From Onychomys torridus (taxonomy: Eukaryota > Chordata > Mammalia > Rodentia > Cricetidae): a DNA stretch of 64,000 bases. The position numbers and the translations under genes are program-made. The stretch covers positions 19,285,105 to 19,349,104 of the forward strand of contig NC_050460.1 of the NCBI RefSeq assembly GCF_903995425.1, read 5' to 3'. Position 1 is the first letter of the stretch, and each line of letters opens with the position of its first letter. Shown here piece by piece: positions 53,852-62,962 of the stretch. The notes below the pieces were generated by a model. It worked only from the letters and a program-made list of their open reading frames with translations. It did no database searches and was not told the DNA's origin.

Positions 53852-54065
53852 AGGGGCTGGAAAGATGGATGGCTCAGAGGTTTAGAGCACTTGCTCTTGC
53901 ACAGGACATGGGTTCAGTTTCCATCACCCAAAGGGTGACTCACAACAACCCATAACTCCAGTTCCAGGGGATCTGATGCCTTCTTCTGGCCTTCATGGGC
54001 ACAAAGCACATACTTACATGCATGAAAAACACTCACACATACAAAATAAAATACCAATCTAAAGA
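53852..54065 (+). repeat. B2 SINE just beyond the SDHAF4 3' end
   Basis: AGGGGCTGGAAAGATGGATG (with a duplicated GATGG) to CACACATACAAAATAAAATACC. Its tail borders, on the gene strand, the polyadenylation signal of SDHAF4. Confidence 0.9.
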
Positions 54066-54337
54066 AAATCTTTAAAAATTATTTATTTACATATGCATTT
54101 TATAAACAACTGATTGAATCGATAAAGATCGTGGCAAAGGCTTGCAGCTCTCTCTACCCCAACACACTTAAAGTTAACATGTGCAAATGGACAAGTGTTT
54201 CCACTTCCTAGCTATAGCTTCACAGCTGTCATGTATTTTAAAATACACGATGAACATCACATGGCTTAAAGGATACAGAGAAAGAATAACGTGAAGTAAA
54301 CCACTCAGAAAATGATTCTGTAGTTAAAGAATGTGAC
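54060..54337 (-). other. SDHAF4: SDHAF4 3' untranslated region (predicted)
   Basis: Downstream of the stop codon the minus strand runs about 255 bases to AATAAA at 54082-54087, part of a TAAATAAATAAT cluster. Cleavage would fall around 54055-54070. The downstream T-rich element needed for cleavage would then be the complement of the B2 tail at 53852-54065. The end point is inferred, not observed. Confidence 0.65.
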
Positions 54338-54447
54338 TTAAAAGTCGATACAGCGTCCTTTCCGCTCCCAGTCCCCATAGCGTGTGGGCTCCGGGCCCCT
54401 GGGTCCACCTTTTTCTTTAGTAACTGGATTAACATCATCTGGAAACT
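54338..54447 (-). CDS. SDHAF4: SDHAF4, terminal coding exon (exon 3)
   Basis: SDHAF4 is a small soluble mitochondrial-matrix protein that binds flavinated SDHA, shields it from side reactions and helps it join SDHB in building complex II. This exon encodes the strongly conserved C-terminal domain (DUF1674): it reads FPDDVNPVTKEKGG, then PRGPEPTRYGDWERKGRCI, DF and a TAA stop at 54338-54340, essentially as in other mammals. The acceptor is AG at 54448-54449 behind TTCCTATCTCCTCTTCTGTAG on the gene strand, with ACTGAC-type branch-point candidates about 20-30 bases before it. The exon starts with two bases of a split codon, A/AG for lysine, which fits the single base left at the end of exon 2. 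The intron shows this is the gene itself and not a retrocopy. No stop, shift or odd residue is present. Confidence 0.97.
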
Positions 54448-55050
54448 CTACAGAAGAGGAGATAGGAACAAGTCAGTCAGCAGAGATGGAAGAAAACCAT
54501 ACGGTCAGTTTTGGGGACAGGATTGCACAAGCTGGTTATGAGTGCCTGGCTTATCATACAATCTTTGAAAGAGTCATGCATGTGGTTCTTCCCCTTTCAT
54601 CCCAGAACTTGAGATATGCATTTTTCATAGTCAATTAGCTTTACCACTGACACTGATGACTTCCAACTTTTGGAGTGCTTTCAGGTCTAGAAACTACTAG
54701 AAGGTAGTTTCATATGTGGTGCTGAACCCAACAGGAGGCAAGGAGTGAGAACAGAGTACAGCTTCACTGAACTTGAAGGGTTCAGAGACAAGTTCAGTGT
54801 CTCCGTTTTCTTTCCAGTGAGACGTGTGTGGTGTGTGCATACAGGGGGGTGGTGGTGATGGTGGTCATACTTGCCTTTTAGCATTGAACTGAACAAGGCA
54901 ATGTATGTGAAAGGTCTAGCACAGTGACAGGTATGTACAGGTGCTGACTGGTTTTACTTGTGAGCACTATTCTCCTTAACACAGACTTTGGCTTCAGCAG
55001 ATGGGTTTCATGAGCATAAGTGCAATCACTGGTCTTAACACTGTGTTCAT

Positions 55051-55160
55051 CGGTCGGGGATACAACTCAGTAATAGAATGCTTGTTTTAGCACGAGTGAA
55101 GTTCAGTCTCCAGTGATAAACACATGCACACGCAATGCATGCACGCACACACACACAAAC
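55051..55160 (+). repeat. ID/B4-head-like SINE
   Basis: TCGGGGATACAACTCAGTAA, GCACGAGTGAAGTTCAGTCT and a CA-rich end. Confidence 0.6.
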
Positions 55161-55161
55161 G

Positions 55162-55527
55162 TGCCATGGAACAATCCTTTTCTACACTATTAATAGGCAT
55201 TACTCTCATTGGTTAATAAAAAGTTGACAGGTAGCTGGGCAGGAAGTCAGGTAGGAAAGCAGAACTGAGGATGATGGGAAGGAGGGTGGAGTCAGGAGAG
55301 ACACCAGCAGTTATCTAGGAAGCAAGACATGCTAGAGGACAAGTAAAGCCTTGAGCGGAGTGGCAATACAAAGATTAATAGAAACGGGTTAATTTAAATG
55401 TAAGAGTTAGCTAGTAACAAGCCTGAGTTATCAGCCGAGCATTTATAATTCATATATAAGCCTCTGTGTGTTTATTTGGGACTGGGTGACAGGGACAGGA
55501 AATGTCTGATTACAAAAATTCGCTACA
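55162..55527 (+). mobile_element. solo LTR in SDHAF4 intron 2
   Basis: TGCCATGGAACAATCC to ATTCGCTACA, colinear with the LTR at 9542 (TCCTTTTCTACACTATTAAT, TATATAAGCCTCTGTGTG). It is antisense to SDHAF4. No target duplication is clear. Confidence 0.82.
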
Positions 55528-55544
55528 TTTTCCTAATAGGAGTC

Positions 55545-55865
55545 CTCACTGTGAACCAAGCCACATTCTGAGGATTTTAATTTTTAATCAATCAATTTGA
55601 CTGATTATTGTTTGATGGTAGGTGTCACTAATACTGCCCAATTGGTGTTAAATGTTGAGGGTCAAATGATCCTTCTATTATAACCTGATACTGGCTTTCA
55701 ATTCTCAGCACTTTACACATATTAACTCACTCAATCCACATAATAACTCTATGAGTCAGGAAACAATACTGCCCCCATGTTACAGGTGTACAAAGTCGTT
55801 CAGTGTCACACAGCGAGTGAATAGTGAGACTGAGCCTGAACTGAAACCCACATGCTGTACAGCTT
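55545..55865 (+). repeat. MIR (ancient tRNA-derived SINE)
   Basis: CAGCACTTTACACATATTAAC, CCCCCATGTTACAGGTGTAC, GTGTCACACAGCGAGTGAAT and TGAGCCTGAACTGAAACCCA follow the MIR core and 3' part (55705-55865). A short piece at 55545-55585 may be its 5' end, separated by a spacer. Confidence 0.8.
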
Positions 55866-56159
55866 TGTGTATAGAGAGAACAGATGAGGAACCAGCTGTT
55901 AGAAAGAACTGCCGATCTTAAGTGGTGTATTTTTGGAAAATTAAAAGATCACTACCCCAAATTATGCAGCCCCTCTGCAGAATAACCAAAGAAGATACAG
56001 AACTTCATCTTGAAACTTTGCAAGTATTTCTTCAATCTTTATCTCTGGTGCCCTGTGCCTAACTCTGCCCACCCTTGTCATCATTCTGTTTTCAGGGAAC
56101 TTCTGTGATCCCCCTGAAAGCTGGTAATGGACACTCTTACTTGCTCCCCCGTTCCTGGG

Positions 56160-56452
56160 ACTCTGGGTGTGGTAGTTAGCTAGGAATGCTGAGTCAAAAC
56201 AGACTGTGTGGCTTATGCAATGGAAGTCTCCATGGGGCGTGGTAGTGGGGGGGGCTTGGCTGGTTGGAGTGAGGGCCCTCTCCCTGACAGTGACCTGTCC
56301 CTTCTTTCTGAATTGTCACATGGAAAAGAGTGAGGCAGCGAGGTTTCCAGTGTCTCTCTTATAAGGGGACTAGTCCCACCATGAAGTCTTCACCCATATG
56401 ATCCGAACCTAACTATCTCCAAATACCCTTCATCTGGGGTCAGGAAGTAAAC
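56160..56452. repeat. ancient mammal-wide repeat, family uncertain
   Basis: ACAGACTGTGTGGCTTATGC, GAGTGAGGGCCCTCTCCCTG, CTTATAAGGGGACTAGTCCC, then CTCCAAATACCCTTC follow a pattern common in old mammalian LTR/DNA repeats. I cannot name it safely. Confidence 0.5.
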
Positions 56453-56489
56453 AGACATTTTGGTGAGGTTTTTGTTTGTCTTTCTTGTT

Positions 56490-56662
56490 TTTTTTTGGGG
56501 GGGGGGGGGTGAGGGTGGGGGTGGGGATGAGATCTCACTATGTAGCCCTAGCTAGCTGGCCTGAAATTCCCTATGTAGACCAGACTGGCTCCAATTCACA
56601 GAGATCCTGTGACTCTGCCTCCCAAGTGTTTGGATTAAAGGTGTGCGCCACCACGTATGGTC
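56490..56662 (-). repeat. B1 SINE, minus strand, with G-run in tail
   Basis: T-rich then a run of 13 G, GAGATCTCACTATGTAGCCC, GTGTTTGGATTAAAGGTGTG and CGCCACCACGTATGG. Confidence 0.88.
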
Positions 56663-56709
56663 AAATTTTTAAAAATATATTGGGCTGGAGATTGTCTAGC
56701 CAGCTCCAT

Positions 56710-56965
56710 TAAAGTGTGATTTAAATATACAGTTCTGTGAGTTTTCACAAATGTTTGCAGCCATGTAAACAACATTAAGTGTAAGTTTTCTTATTCCCTA
56801 CAGAGTTATCTTTTGCTTATTTTTAATCAACCCTATCCCCACCTCTCCCCACAACCATTGATCCATTCTCAATCCCTGTAGTTTCACTTTTTATAGGATT
56901 TTATGTAAATGAGAGACTATATAGTCTTTTGTGGCTGGCATCCTTCACTCAGTCTACTATGGAAG
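56710..56965 (-). repeat. ancient LINE-1 (L1M-type), minus strand
   Basis: CACAAATGTTTGCAGCCATG, CATTGATCCATTCTCAATCC, GGATTTTATGTAAATGAGAG and CCTTCACTCAGTCT match the complement of the old L1 ORF2/3' region. Confidence 0.55.
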
Positions 56966-57529
56966 AGGTCGGTTAGAAAGATGCTTCGCTTTTCATGCAC
57001 ATGTGGCTGGAGATGTATGAGGCAGAACACAGAAGGTACAGCAAGTCACCGCAGTGTTAAGAGTGAGCTGCTAAGAGTGTCAGGCTGGTGGTAACAGAAA
57101 GGAAGAGTCAGGAGACTTCCGGGGTATAATAAATGCAAAGGAGAGGAGAAAAGGGAAGACAGGATGTGTGGTCAGAGAGGAGAGCTCAAGAGTGAGATTT
57201 GAAGAAGAAACATCCCAGGGATAAGAAAGTCCAGTGGGAGTCCACATGAGATGAGCCTCCTTGTAAGAGCCTCTGTGCTCCCTGATATGGATATTGAGAT
57301 GGTGGAGAATGGGGTGGCGAGGGATGACACTATAATCCGATATTCATCTTTCTGGAGCAAGACAGAAAAGTCTATGAGTTATTACAGACTAGAGGCAAGA
57401 ATTGGACAGGGGAGTGGGTGGGAGTCAGCAGAGGAAAGTGTATCAAGGTTTGGTCAGCAATGAGAAGGGGCATCTCAGTGTGTGCATACAGTCATGTGTG
57501 TATGTGTGCACATGTGCATGTTGTATTCA

Positions 57530-57544
57530 TGTTCGCGCGCGCGC

Positions 57545-57597
<53 letters not shown>
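57530..57597. repeat. CG array joined to TG array (Z-DNA prone)
   Basis: TTCGCGCGCGCGCGCG passes directly into about 25 TG units, a 66-base alternating pyrimidine-purine tract inside SDHAF4 intron 2. Confidence 0.98.
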
Positions 57598-57599
<2 letters not shown>

Positions 57600-57621
57600 G
57601 TAAGGGTCTTGTTTGTGCATG

Positions 57622-57795
57622 TGTTAAGGGTCTCACTGTAGCCCAGGCTGCCTGCCTTCAACTTCTGACCCTCCAGTCTCACTGGTGCTGGAATTACAGG
57701 CATGTACCGCCATGTTGGATTTATGGACTTAGAATGAGGCCAGGGCTCCATGCCTGTTAAGCCAGCGCTCTCCCAATGAGCTACCTTCAGTTCCC
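57622..57795 (-). repeat. B1/B4-like composite, minus strand
   Basis: GGGTCTCACTGTAGCCCAGG, GCTGGAATTACAGGCATGTA then CTCCCAATGAGCTACCTTCA, a tRNA-like head complement. Confidence 0.65.
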
Positions 57796-57816
57796 TTACT
57801 GACCACTCCCAGATTT

Positions 57817-57901
57817 TTTTTTCCTTCTCTGAGCTGAGGACTGAACCCAGGGCCTTGCACTTGCTAGGAAAGTGCTCTACCACTGAGCTAAATCTCCAAC
57901 C
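57817..57901 (-). repeat. ID SINE, minus strand, first of a stacked pair
   Basis: Poly-T, GAGCTGAGGACTGAACCCAG, AAGTGCTCTACCACTGAGCT. CCACTCCCAGATTT flanks it at 57803-57816 and 57902-57915. Confidence 0.97.
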
Positions 57902-57915
57902 CCACTCCCAGATTT

Positions 57916-58052
57916 TTTGTTTGTTTGTTTGTTTGTTTGTTTTTGAGACAGGTTTTCTCTGTGTAGTTTTGGTGCCTGTCCTGGATCTCGCTCTGTAGAT
58001 CAGGCTGGCCTTGAACTCACAGAGATCCGCCTGGCTCTGCCTCCAGAGTGGC
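57916..58052 (-). repeat. B1 SINE, minus strand, second of a stacked pair
   Basis: TTTG array, GAGACAGGTTTTCTCTGTGT, GATCCGCCTGGCTCTGCCTC. It is truncated at the head (ends CCAGAGTGG). CCACTCCCAGATTT flanks it at 57902-57915 and 58053-58066. Confidence 0.95.
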
Positions 58053-58089
58053 CCACTCCCAGATTTAAAAATTGTTCTAATTACGTTTA

Positions 58090-58266
58090 TTGCTTGTGTT
58101 TAAATGTATATGTGTGCTGTTTTGTGTAGGTGCTACGATGTGAGTGTTAAGGTCAGATGAAAATATTCAGGAACTGGTTCTCTCCTACAGTGGAGTCCCT
58201 GGGACTGAAGTCAGGCTGTTGGGCTCAGCATAAGCATCTTTATCTGCTGAGCTAGCTTGCTGGCCT
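58090..58266 (-). repeat. B3 SINE, minus strand
   Basis: TAAGGTCAGATGAAAATATTC, CTGGGACTGAAGTCAGGCTG, GCTGAGCTAGCTTGCTGGCC. A diverged copy. Confidence 0.75.
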
Positions 58267-58529
58267 TTACGCGAAGATCTGACATGAACAAGCTTGACAT
58301 TCTATTAATCTACTATTTATACTTTATGCTGAGGCCACTCAGATGTGCCTGACATGTGCCGTGTTCTGTAATCTCTTCTTCTATGGCCGTACCTTGCTCT
58401 CTCTTAAACATCTCCCTAGCATAGTTACTTGTTACGGTTATTTTTCCTTTGAGTTTCATTTGTTCCACCTTTTATGCTAATTCCCATCAGATGCTCATAG
58501 ACAGCTATGTATCTCATCTTCCATTTACC

Positions 58530-58950
58530 CTGTCTGTCTGTCTATCTACCTATCATCCACCATCCATCCAACCATCCATCATCTATCCATCCATCTACTC
58601 ATCTATCAATTATCTATCTATCTATCCATCATCCATCCATCAATAATCCATCTATCATCCATCATCTATCTACCTTCCATTATCTATCTATCTATCTACC
58701 TATCTATCTATCTACCTATCATCCACCATCCATCCATGCAACCATCCATCATCTATCCATCCATCCACTCATCTATCAATTATCTATCTATCTATCCATC
58801 ATCCATCCATCAATCATCCATCTATCATCCATCATCTATCTACCTTCCATTATCTATCTATCTATCTATCTATCTATCATCCACCTATCCATCATCTATC
58901 CATCCATCCATCCATCTATCTATCTATCCATCTATCCATTTATCTATCGT
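58530..58950. repeat. ATCC/ATCT satellite with higher-order duplication
   Basis: About 420 bases of TCTA/TCCA tetranucleotides. A block starting ACCTATCATCCACC occurs at 58548 and again at 58714. The interrupted variants inside (TACTCATCTATCAATTATC, CTACCTTCCATTATC) recur in the same order about 166-170 bases later. The long open frames here are products of the repeat. Confidence 0.95.
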
Positions 58951-59188
58951 GGGACAGAGTTTGGTAATGTATCCTATGTTGACCTAGCCATCACTATCCT
59001 ACTATGGCAGCCTCCTGGAATCCAGGAAGAAATGGCAGAAACAATGGATGAGAAGAAAGCAAAACAGAAGCTGAACTAGAAACTTCCAGAAGCAGTAGCT
59101 AACACTGCCTAAGGTTGTTGATTGTTCAGGTAAGGTTGAACGGTGTCTACTGGCACCGGGTGTTTAGCATTTTCTAAGGAACAGTGGG

Positions 59189-59413
59189 TTTTTGTTGTTT
59201 TTTGTTTGTTTGTTTGGTTTGGTTTGGTTTTTCAAGACAGGGTTTCTCTGTTGCTTTGGAGCCTGTCCTGGAACTAGCTTTGGAGACCAGACTGGCCTCG
59301 AACTCACAGAGATCCACCTGCCTCTGCCTCCCTAGTGCTGGGATTACAGGCATGCGCCACAGTCGCCGCCGCCGCCGCCGCCACCACCACCACCACCACC
59401 ACCACCGCCCGGC
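59189..59413 (-). repeat. B1 SINE, minus strand, with triplet-expanded head
   Basis: TTTG/TTGG tail, CAAGACAGGGTTTCTCTGTT, GATCCACCTGCCTCTGCCTC, then GGCATGCGCCACAG and about 16 CCG/CAC triplets (59360-59406) before CCCGGCTA. Confidence 0.94.
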
Positions 59414-59625
59414 TATGTTTTTAATGTGATCATAAGGCATTAAAAAATGAAGATGTGTATTTACTGACACACACTGTCCAGGAAGTTCTGTCTTCTGACC
59501 TCTATCTAACTGGGAAGATTTGGACACCTTTCTGAACTTTTAGCATTTTGGCCTCTAGAATCGTAGGCCAGAATGAACTCCTTTCCTGCTTTTGATTGGC
59601 ATGTATTCCTGTAAATAGCCTTGTG

Positions 59626-59972
59626 TGATTGATCGTTCATCTCAACCATCAACTGGACAAGATGGAAAGTGACTCTGGTTGTTTCTGTGTGAGAGCTTCC
59701 AGAGAGAAGGAGAGATCCACCCTGAACATTAACCCCATCCTATGCCTGGGATCCTGAAAACCAGAAAGCAAGCTGAGCACTAACATTTGCCTCTCTCTGC
59801 TTCCTGACAACAGACACGATGTGACTGTTGCCTCATACTCCTGCCACCATGCCTTCCTGTCATGATGGGCTGCACCCCTCTTAAACTGTGAGCCAAAACA
59901 GACCCCCTCTTCCCTTAGTCGCTTTTGTCAAGAATTTTGTCACTGCAGTAAAATAAGGTAACCAGTACATCC
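59626..59972 (+). repeat. rodent repeat, complete short form
   Basis: CATCTCAACCATCAACTGGA, GCAAGCTGAGCACTAACATT, CTCCTGCCACCATGCCTTCC, CTGTGAGCCAAAACAGACCC and GTCACTGCAGTAAAATAAGG. Same family as 39838. Confidence 0.75.
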
Positions 59973-60118
59973 CCTTCCCCATTCTCCTGTTGGGAACCCC
60001 ATTGATTTACCAATTAGACAGAATCACTCTTTTGGCCTACTGGTGCCCCATCTGGGATGAACTGATTTCTTAAATGTCTCCCCATGAAAAGTCACCCAAT
60101 ACAATGAAAATAAGAACT

Positions 60119-60291
60119 AGGCTGGAGCCAAGGCTTAGAGAACTACAATTTGGTTCCTAGTGTCAATGCAGGTGACTCCCAAATGTCGTAACTCCGGCTC
60201 CAGGAAATCCAATCTGTGCACGCACAGACCCACACACAACGAGACATACACAAACACATATGCATAAAGCCATAAAATAAAAAAAGAAAAC
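60119..60291 (+). repeat. B2-like SINE, diverged
   Basis: AGGCTGGAGCCAAGGCTTAG head, CGTAACTCCGGCTCCAGGAA, CATAAAGCCATAAAATAAAA tail. Confidence 0.7.
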
Positions 60292-60339
60292 AACAATGAT
60301 AAATTATATTTTGTCTATTACCACCCTTCAAGAAAGGAA

Positions 60340-60840
60340 AAGTACCAGCTCAGGACCTCCAAGACCAAGTTCTCAGCACAAAGGAGATTTATTTGCCCCA
60401 GAGGGACAGAGGTTAGGGAATAAGAGACAAAGTTGGGAGACAGAGGACCAGGGAGAAGGGGAAGGAACCAGGGAAAGAGGGCAGGTTATTTGTCCTAGAG
60501 GACCAAGGGCTGCCTCTGGATAGAGGGGAGACAGATATGGCACATAGGAAAATGGCAGTGTATGCAGGTACAAGGGAAACCCATGTTAGGATGAGGTGTT
60601 TAATTTTAATTGGGCATGTTAATTAGGGTAGCCAAAGGGGGCTTTTGATGGTTGGACTTCAATACTTTGATAATTGGACTTCAGTAGTCAGCCTCAGGAG
60701 GAGGAAGTGGTGAATAAGGGAACGGACCTTGGGGGCTAGCTTCAGGAATGCAATCGAAGGGTTTTTATCAAGGCAGAGGGAATGGGAGAGAAGGGCGAGG
60801 CCAGCCTGAGGCACATGCTCCAGTGGGCTAGTGTCCTTTA
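60340..60840 (-). mobile_element. probable LTR, minus strand, family not named
   Basis: AAAGGAGATTTATTTGCCCC, CAGAGGGACAGAGGTTAGGG, TTTAATTTTAATTGGGCATG and GGTAGCCAAAGGGGGCTTTT have the order of a rodent LTR I recognise as repetitive. AATAAATCTCC on the minus strand would be its polyadenylation signal. Confidence 0.5.
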
Positions 60841-60879
60841 GATACCACTTTCTGTCCAGTGGACAGATGATAGGGAGCT

Positions 60880-61135
60880 ATGAAGGAAGGTTATTAGTGT
60901 TGAGAAAATGAGAGATGTCTTCTCTTCACTATGCAGTGCCATGTTCCACTGTTTTCTAAGAGCCAGCATCTTCACTGTGCCCTGCCTCCTCGGCTCTACC
61001 CTGTACATTGAGGACGATCTACTGCATGCTGCAGCTGATCTTTTCACAGCAGACAGTTTCATCAACAAACAAGGGCTTGTTATTTGTATCACAGAGGATA
61101 CCAACTTCTATGTTTTACCTTTTGAATAATGAAAG
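60880..61135 (+). pseudogene. unidentified open frame, possible retrocopy fragment
   Basis: The 73-codon frame at 60908-61129 reads with a protein-like second half (LYIEDDLLHAAADLFTADSF) and ends at TAA before AATGAAAGTATAG. No domain is recognised and there are no splice sites around it. It is antisense to SDHAF4 in intron 2. Chance cannot be excluded. Confidence 0.3.
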
Positions 61136-61195
61136 TATAGTAAAAACAAACAAAACCCCCCAAATAAATATATAAGTACTAAAACTCAGAAACCC

Positions 61196-61300
61196 TTCCT
61201 TTGAGACAGTCTATGTTGCTCAGGCTGGCCTTACATTCCTGATTCTCTGGCATCAGTTTCTAGAGTGCTGGTATTCCAGACATGGGCCACCATTTCTAGC
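61196..61300 (-). repeat. old B1, minus strand
   Basis: TTGAGACAGTCTATGTTGCTC, AGGCTGGCCTTACATTCCTG, GCTGGTATTCCAGACATGGG. Confidence 0.7.
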
Positions 61301-61315
61301 TTTAGAAACACCTTT

Positions 61316-61640
61316 TTGTGTGGGGGTTGCATGTGTATGTGTGTACGCTTATGTGAATGCACGTGTGATGGACGTGTTCTTTGGTGTGTGTGCGTCCACG
61401 CACTTGTGTGCACGTGCATGCAGAGGTCAGAGAATGACTTCAGGTGTCTCCCTTGATTGCTCTCCATCTTATATATTGAAGCAAGGTCTTTCATTTGAGC
61501 CCAGAGACTGTCAATTCAGATAGTCTATGTAGCCAACAGGCCCCTGTATCTTCTGTGGGCTGCCATGGCTGTTAGCACAAGAGTACTACATGTACGGCCG
61601 GCAAGTACTTTATGTCCTGAGGCATCTCACCAAGCTGAAA
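61316..61640 (-). repeat. B4 SINE, minus strand
   Basis: TG/GTG-rich tail, CAGAGGTCAGAGAATGACTT, GTGTCTCCCTTGATTGCTCT, GACTGTCAATTCAGATAGTC and a degraded head. Confidence 0.8.
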
Positions 61641-61820
61641 CCTTTTTAAAGAAGTTAACAACCACAGATACAGATAGTCCATGCTGTATTTTTACTCACT
61701 GAAATATCCTTTATAACTGGTAATAACAATGAAGAGCACATCTCACTTCTTGCATCCATTTTCTAGTAACAAACATTTTATTTGCTATGTTAGGCCCTGA
61801 CAGCGGTTGAGTCTACTCAC

Positions 61821-61970
61821 TCGTGAGTGGCTCCCTCTCTAAGTGCGAGTCCTCGGGCGCATCAAAACGTCCAACTGGCAACTTAGACTTCTTAAGAGGT
61901 TGCTTCCTAAGTTCAGATTTTTCTTCTCTATAACTCACCTTCCTCAAAGAATGATTCAGAAGAGAGGATC
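61821..61970 (-). CDS. SDHAF4: SDHAF4, exon 2
   Basis: This 150-base exon carries the linker between the mitochondrial targeting peptide (exon 1, outside the window) and the conserved C-terminal domain. After two bases of a split codon it reads 49 codons, including SLRKVSYREEKSELRK, then KSKLPVGRFDAPEDSHLERE, and leaves one A for the lysine codon shared with exon 3. The GRFDAPEDSHLE block is what identifies it. The region just before it is variable between mammals. The acceptor is TTTTTTTTTCTCCATTAG before 61970, and the donor GTGAGT at 61815-61820. Exons 2 and 3 together give 85 residues of a protein that is 108 residues in human. A B1 SINE starts 39 bases upstream of the acceptor and may crowd the branch-point region. 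Confidence 0.95.
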
Positions 61971-62009
61971 CTAATGGAGAAAAAAAAAATTTTGTAAATT
62001 TGACTCATT

Positions 62010-62184
62010 GCCGGGCAGTGGTGGCACACGCCTTTAATTCCAGCACTTGGGAGGCAGAGGTAGGCAGATCTCAGTGAGTTCGAGACCAGCCTGGTCTACA
62101 AAGTGAGTTCCAGGACAGCCAGGATTGTTACATAGAGAAACCCTGTCTCGAAAAACAAACAAACAAACAAACAAACAAACAAAT
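62010..62184 (+). repeat. B1 SINE beside the SDHAF4 exon 2 acceptor
   Basis: GCCGGGCAGTGGTGGCACAC to CCCTGTCTCGAAAAAC and an AAAC array. AAATTTGACTCATT (61995-62008) and AAATTACTCATT (from about 62182) are the target duplication. It is antisense to the gene, so its poly-A becomes poly-T on the transcribed strand. Confidence 0.95.
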
Positions 62185-62962
62185 TACTCATTTTGTCCAC
62201 TTGCGTTTTGACCATTACCAAAATTCAAAGGGGGCAAATGGCATCCAGTGAAAATCTTTTCCTGAATGCCTACATTCTGCACAGCTATTTCCCTTCCTTA
62301 GAGATTAAACCAGTGCTACAAGTTTGCAAAGAGCTATAAAGTAAAGAGGCAGCAAGTGTAGGGACTAGCTTAGGAACCGAGGACTCCATCTGTTTGGAAT
62401 ATGCACACAGTCCTCTTCTATGACGCACTTGGCAGCCTAATGTCCTCACCTGTACACACTATGCACACACACACCTTTCTCCAAGAGATGCACCTAGCAA
62501 CATAACCTCCCCCCTCCTCCAGCACCAACAACACCAGGATGCATGCACGTACATCCTTCTCTGAAGCATGGGATTTTCCTCCTTTCTCAACAGGAAACTT
62601 ATACAGATTCTATTTAGTTGTACTCTCCTCATGTTCTAATACAGGACCAGAAAGGCCCATCGGTCCTACACTGGGTTTGGGTGCTTACCCAGTAATGTAA
62701 AACTGTGCCCTAAAAGTGATTTAAAAAAAAAACAAAACCAAAAACGAAAATCTTCTATTTACCATCTTATGTCTAGTTTGGCAAGCATGATTGAAGTAAG
62801 ATGCATTATAAGAAGGAACATATACAGAAAATGATTGTGCTACCTATCAATATAAATGAGAACCACCCCAAATCCTTAGTAACCAGCCCCCTCTTCCCTG
62901 TACACCCCATTAAAGAGACCCTAAACAACATACTCTGGCCCTTCTTCATTGCGCCTGGTGTT

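Larger units (their letters stand above)
54448..61820 (-). other. SDHAF4: SDHAF4 intron 2
   Basis: 7373 bases with donor GTGAGT at 61815-61820 and acceptor AG at 54448-54449 on the minus strand. It holds SINEs, one solo LTR, MIR, old LINE-1, a CG/TG array and a tetranucleotide satellite, listed separately. 54448-55050 is unique and featureless. Confidence 0.93.

Noticed and set aside
54338..54447. The possibility that the SDHAF4-like sequence is a processed pseudogene
   Set aside because: A spliced intron with correct donor, acceptor and phase separates it from exon 2 at 61821-61970, and both are free of stops.
58530..58950. Regularly spaced repeats that could suggest a CRISPR array
   Set aside because: The units are four bases long with no spacers, and the DNA is eukaryotic.
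58507..59079. 190-codon open frame rich in His, Pro, Ser, Ile and Tyr
   Set aside because: It is the translation of the ATCC/ATCT satellite; tetranucleotide arrays stay open in all frames.
59174..59527. 117-codon minus-strand frame with Trp and Arg runs
   Set aside because: It lies in a B1 with an expanded triplet head; the runs are the triplet array.
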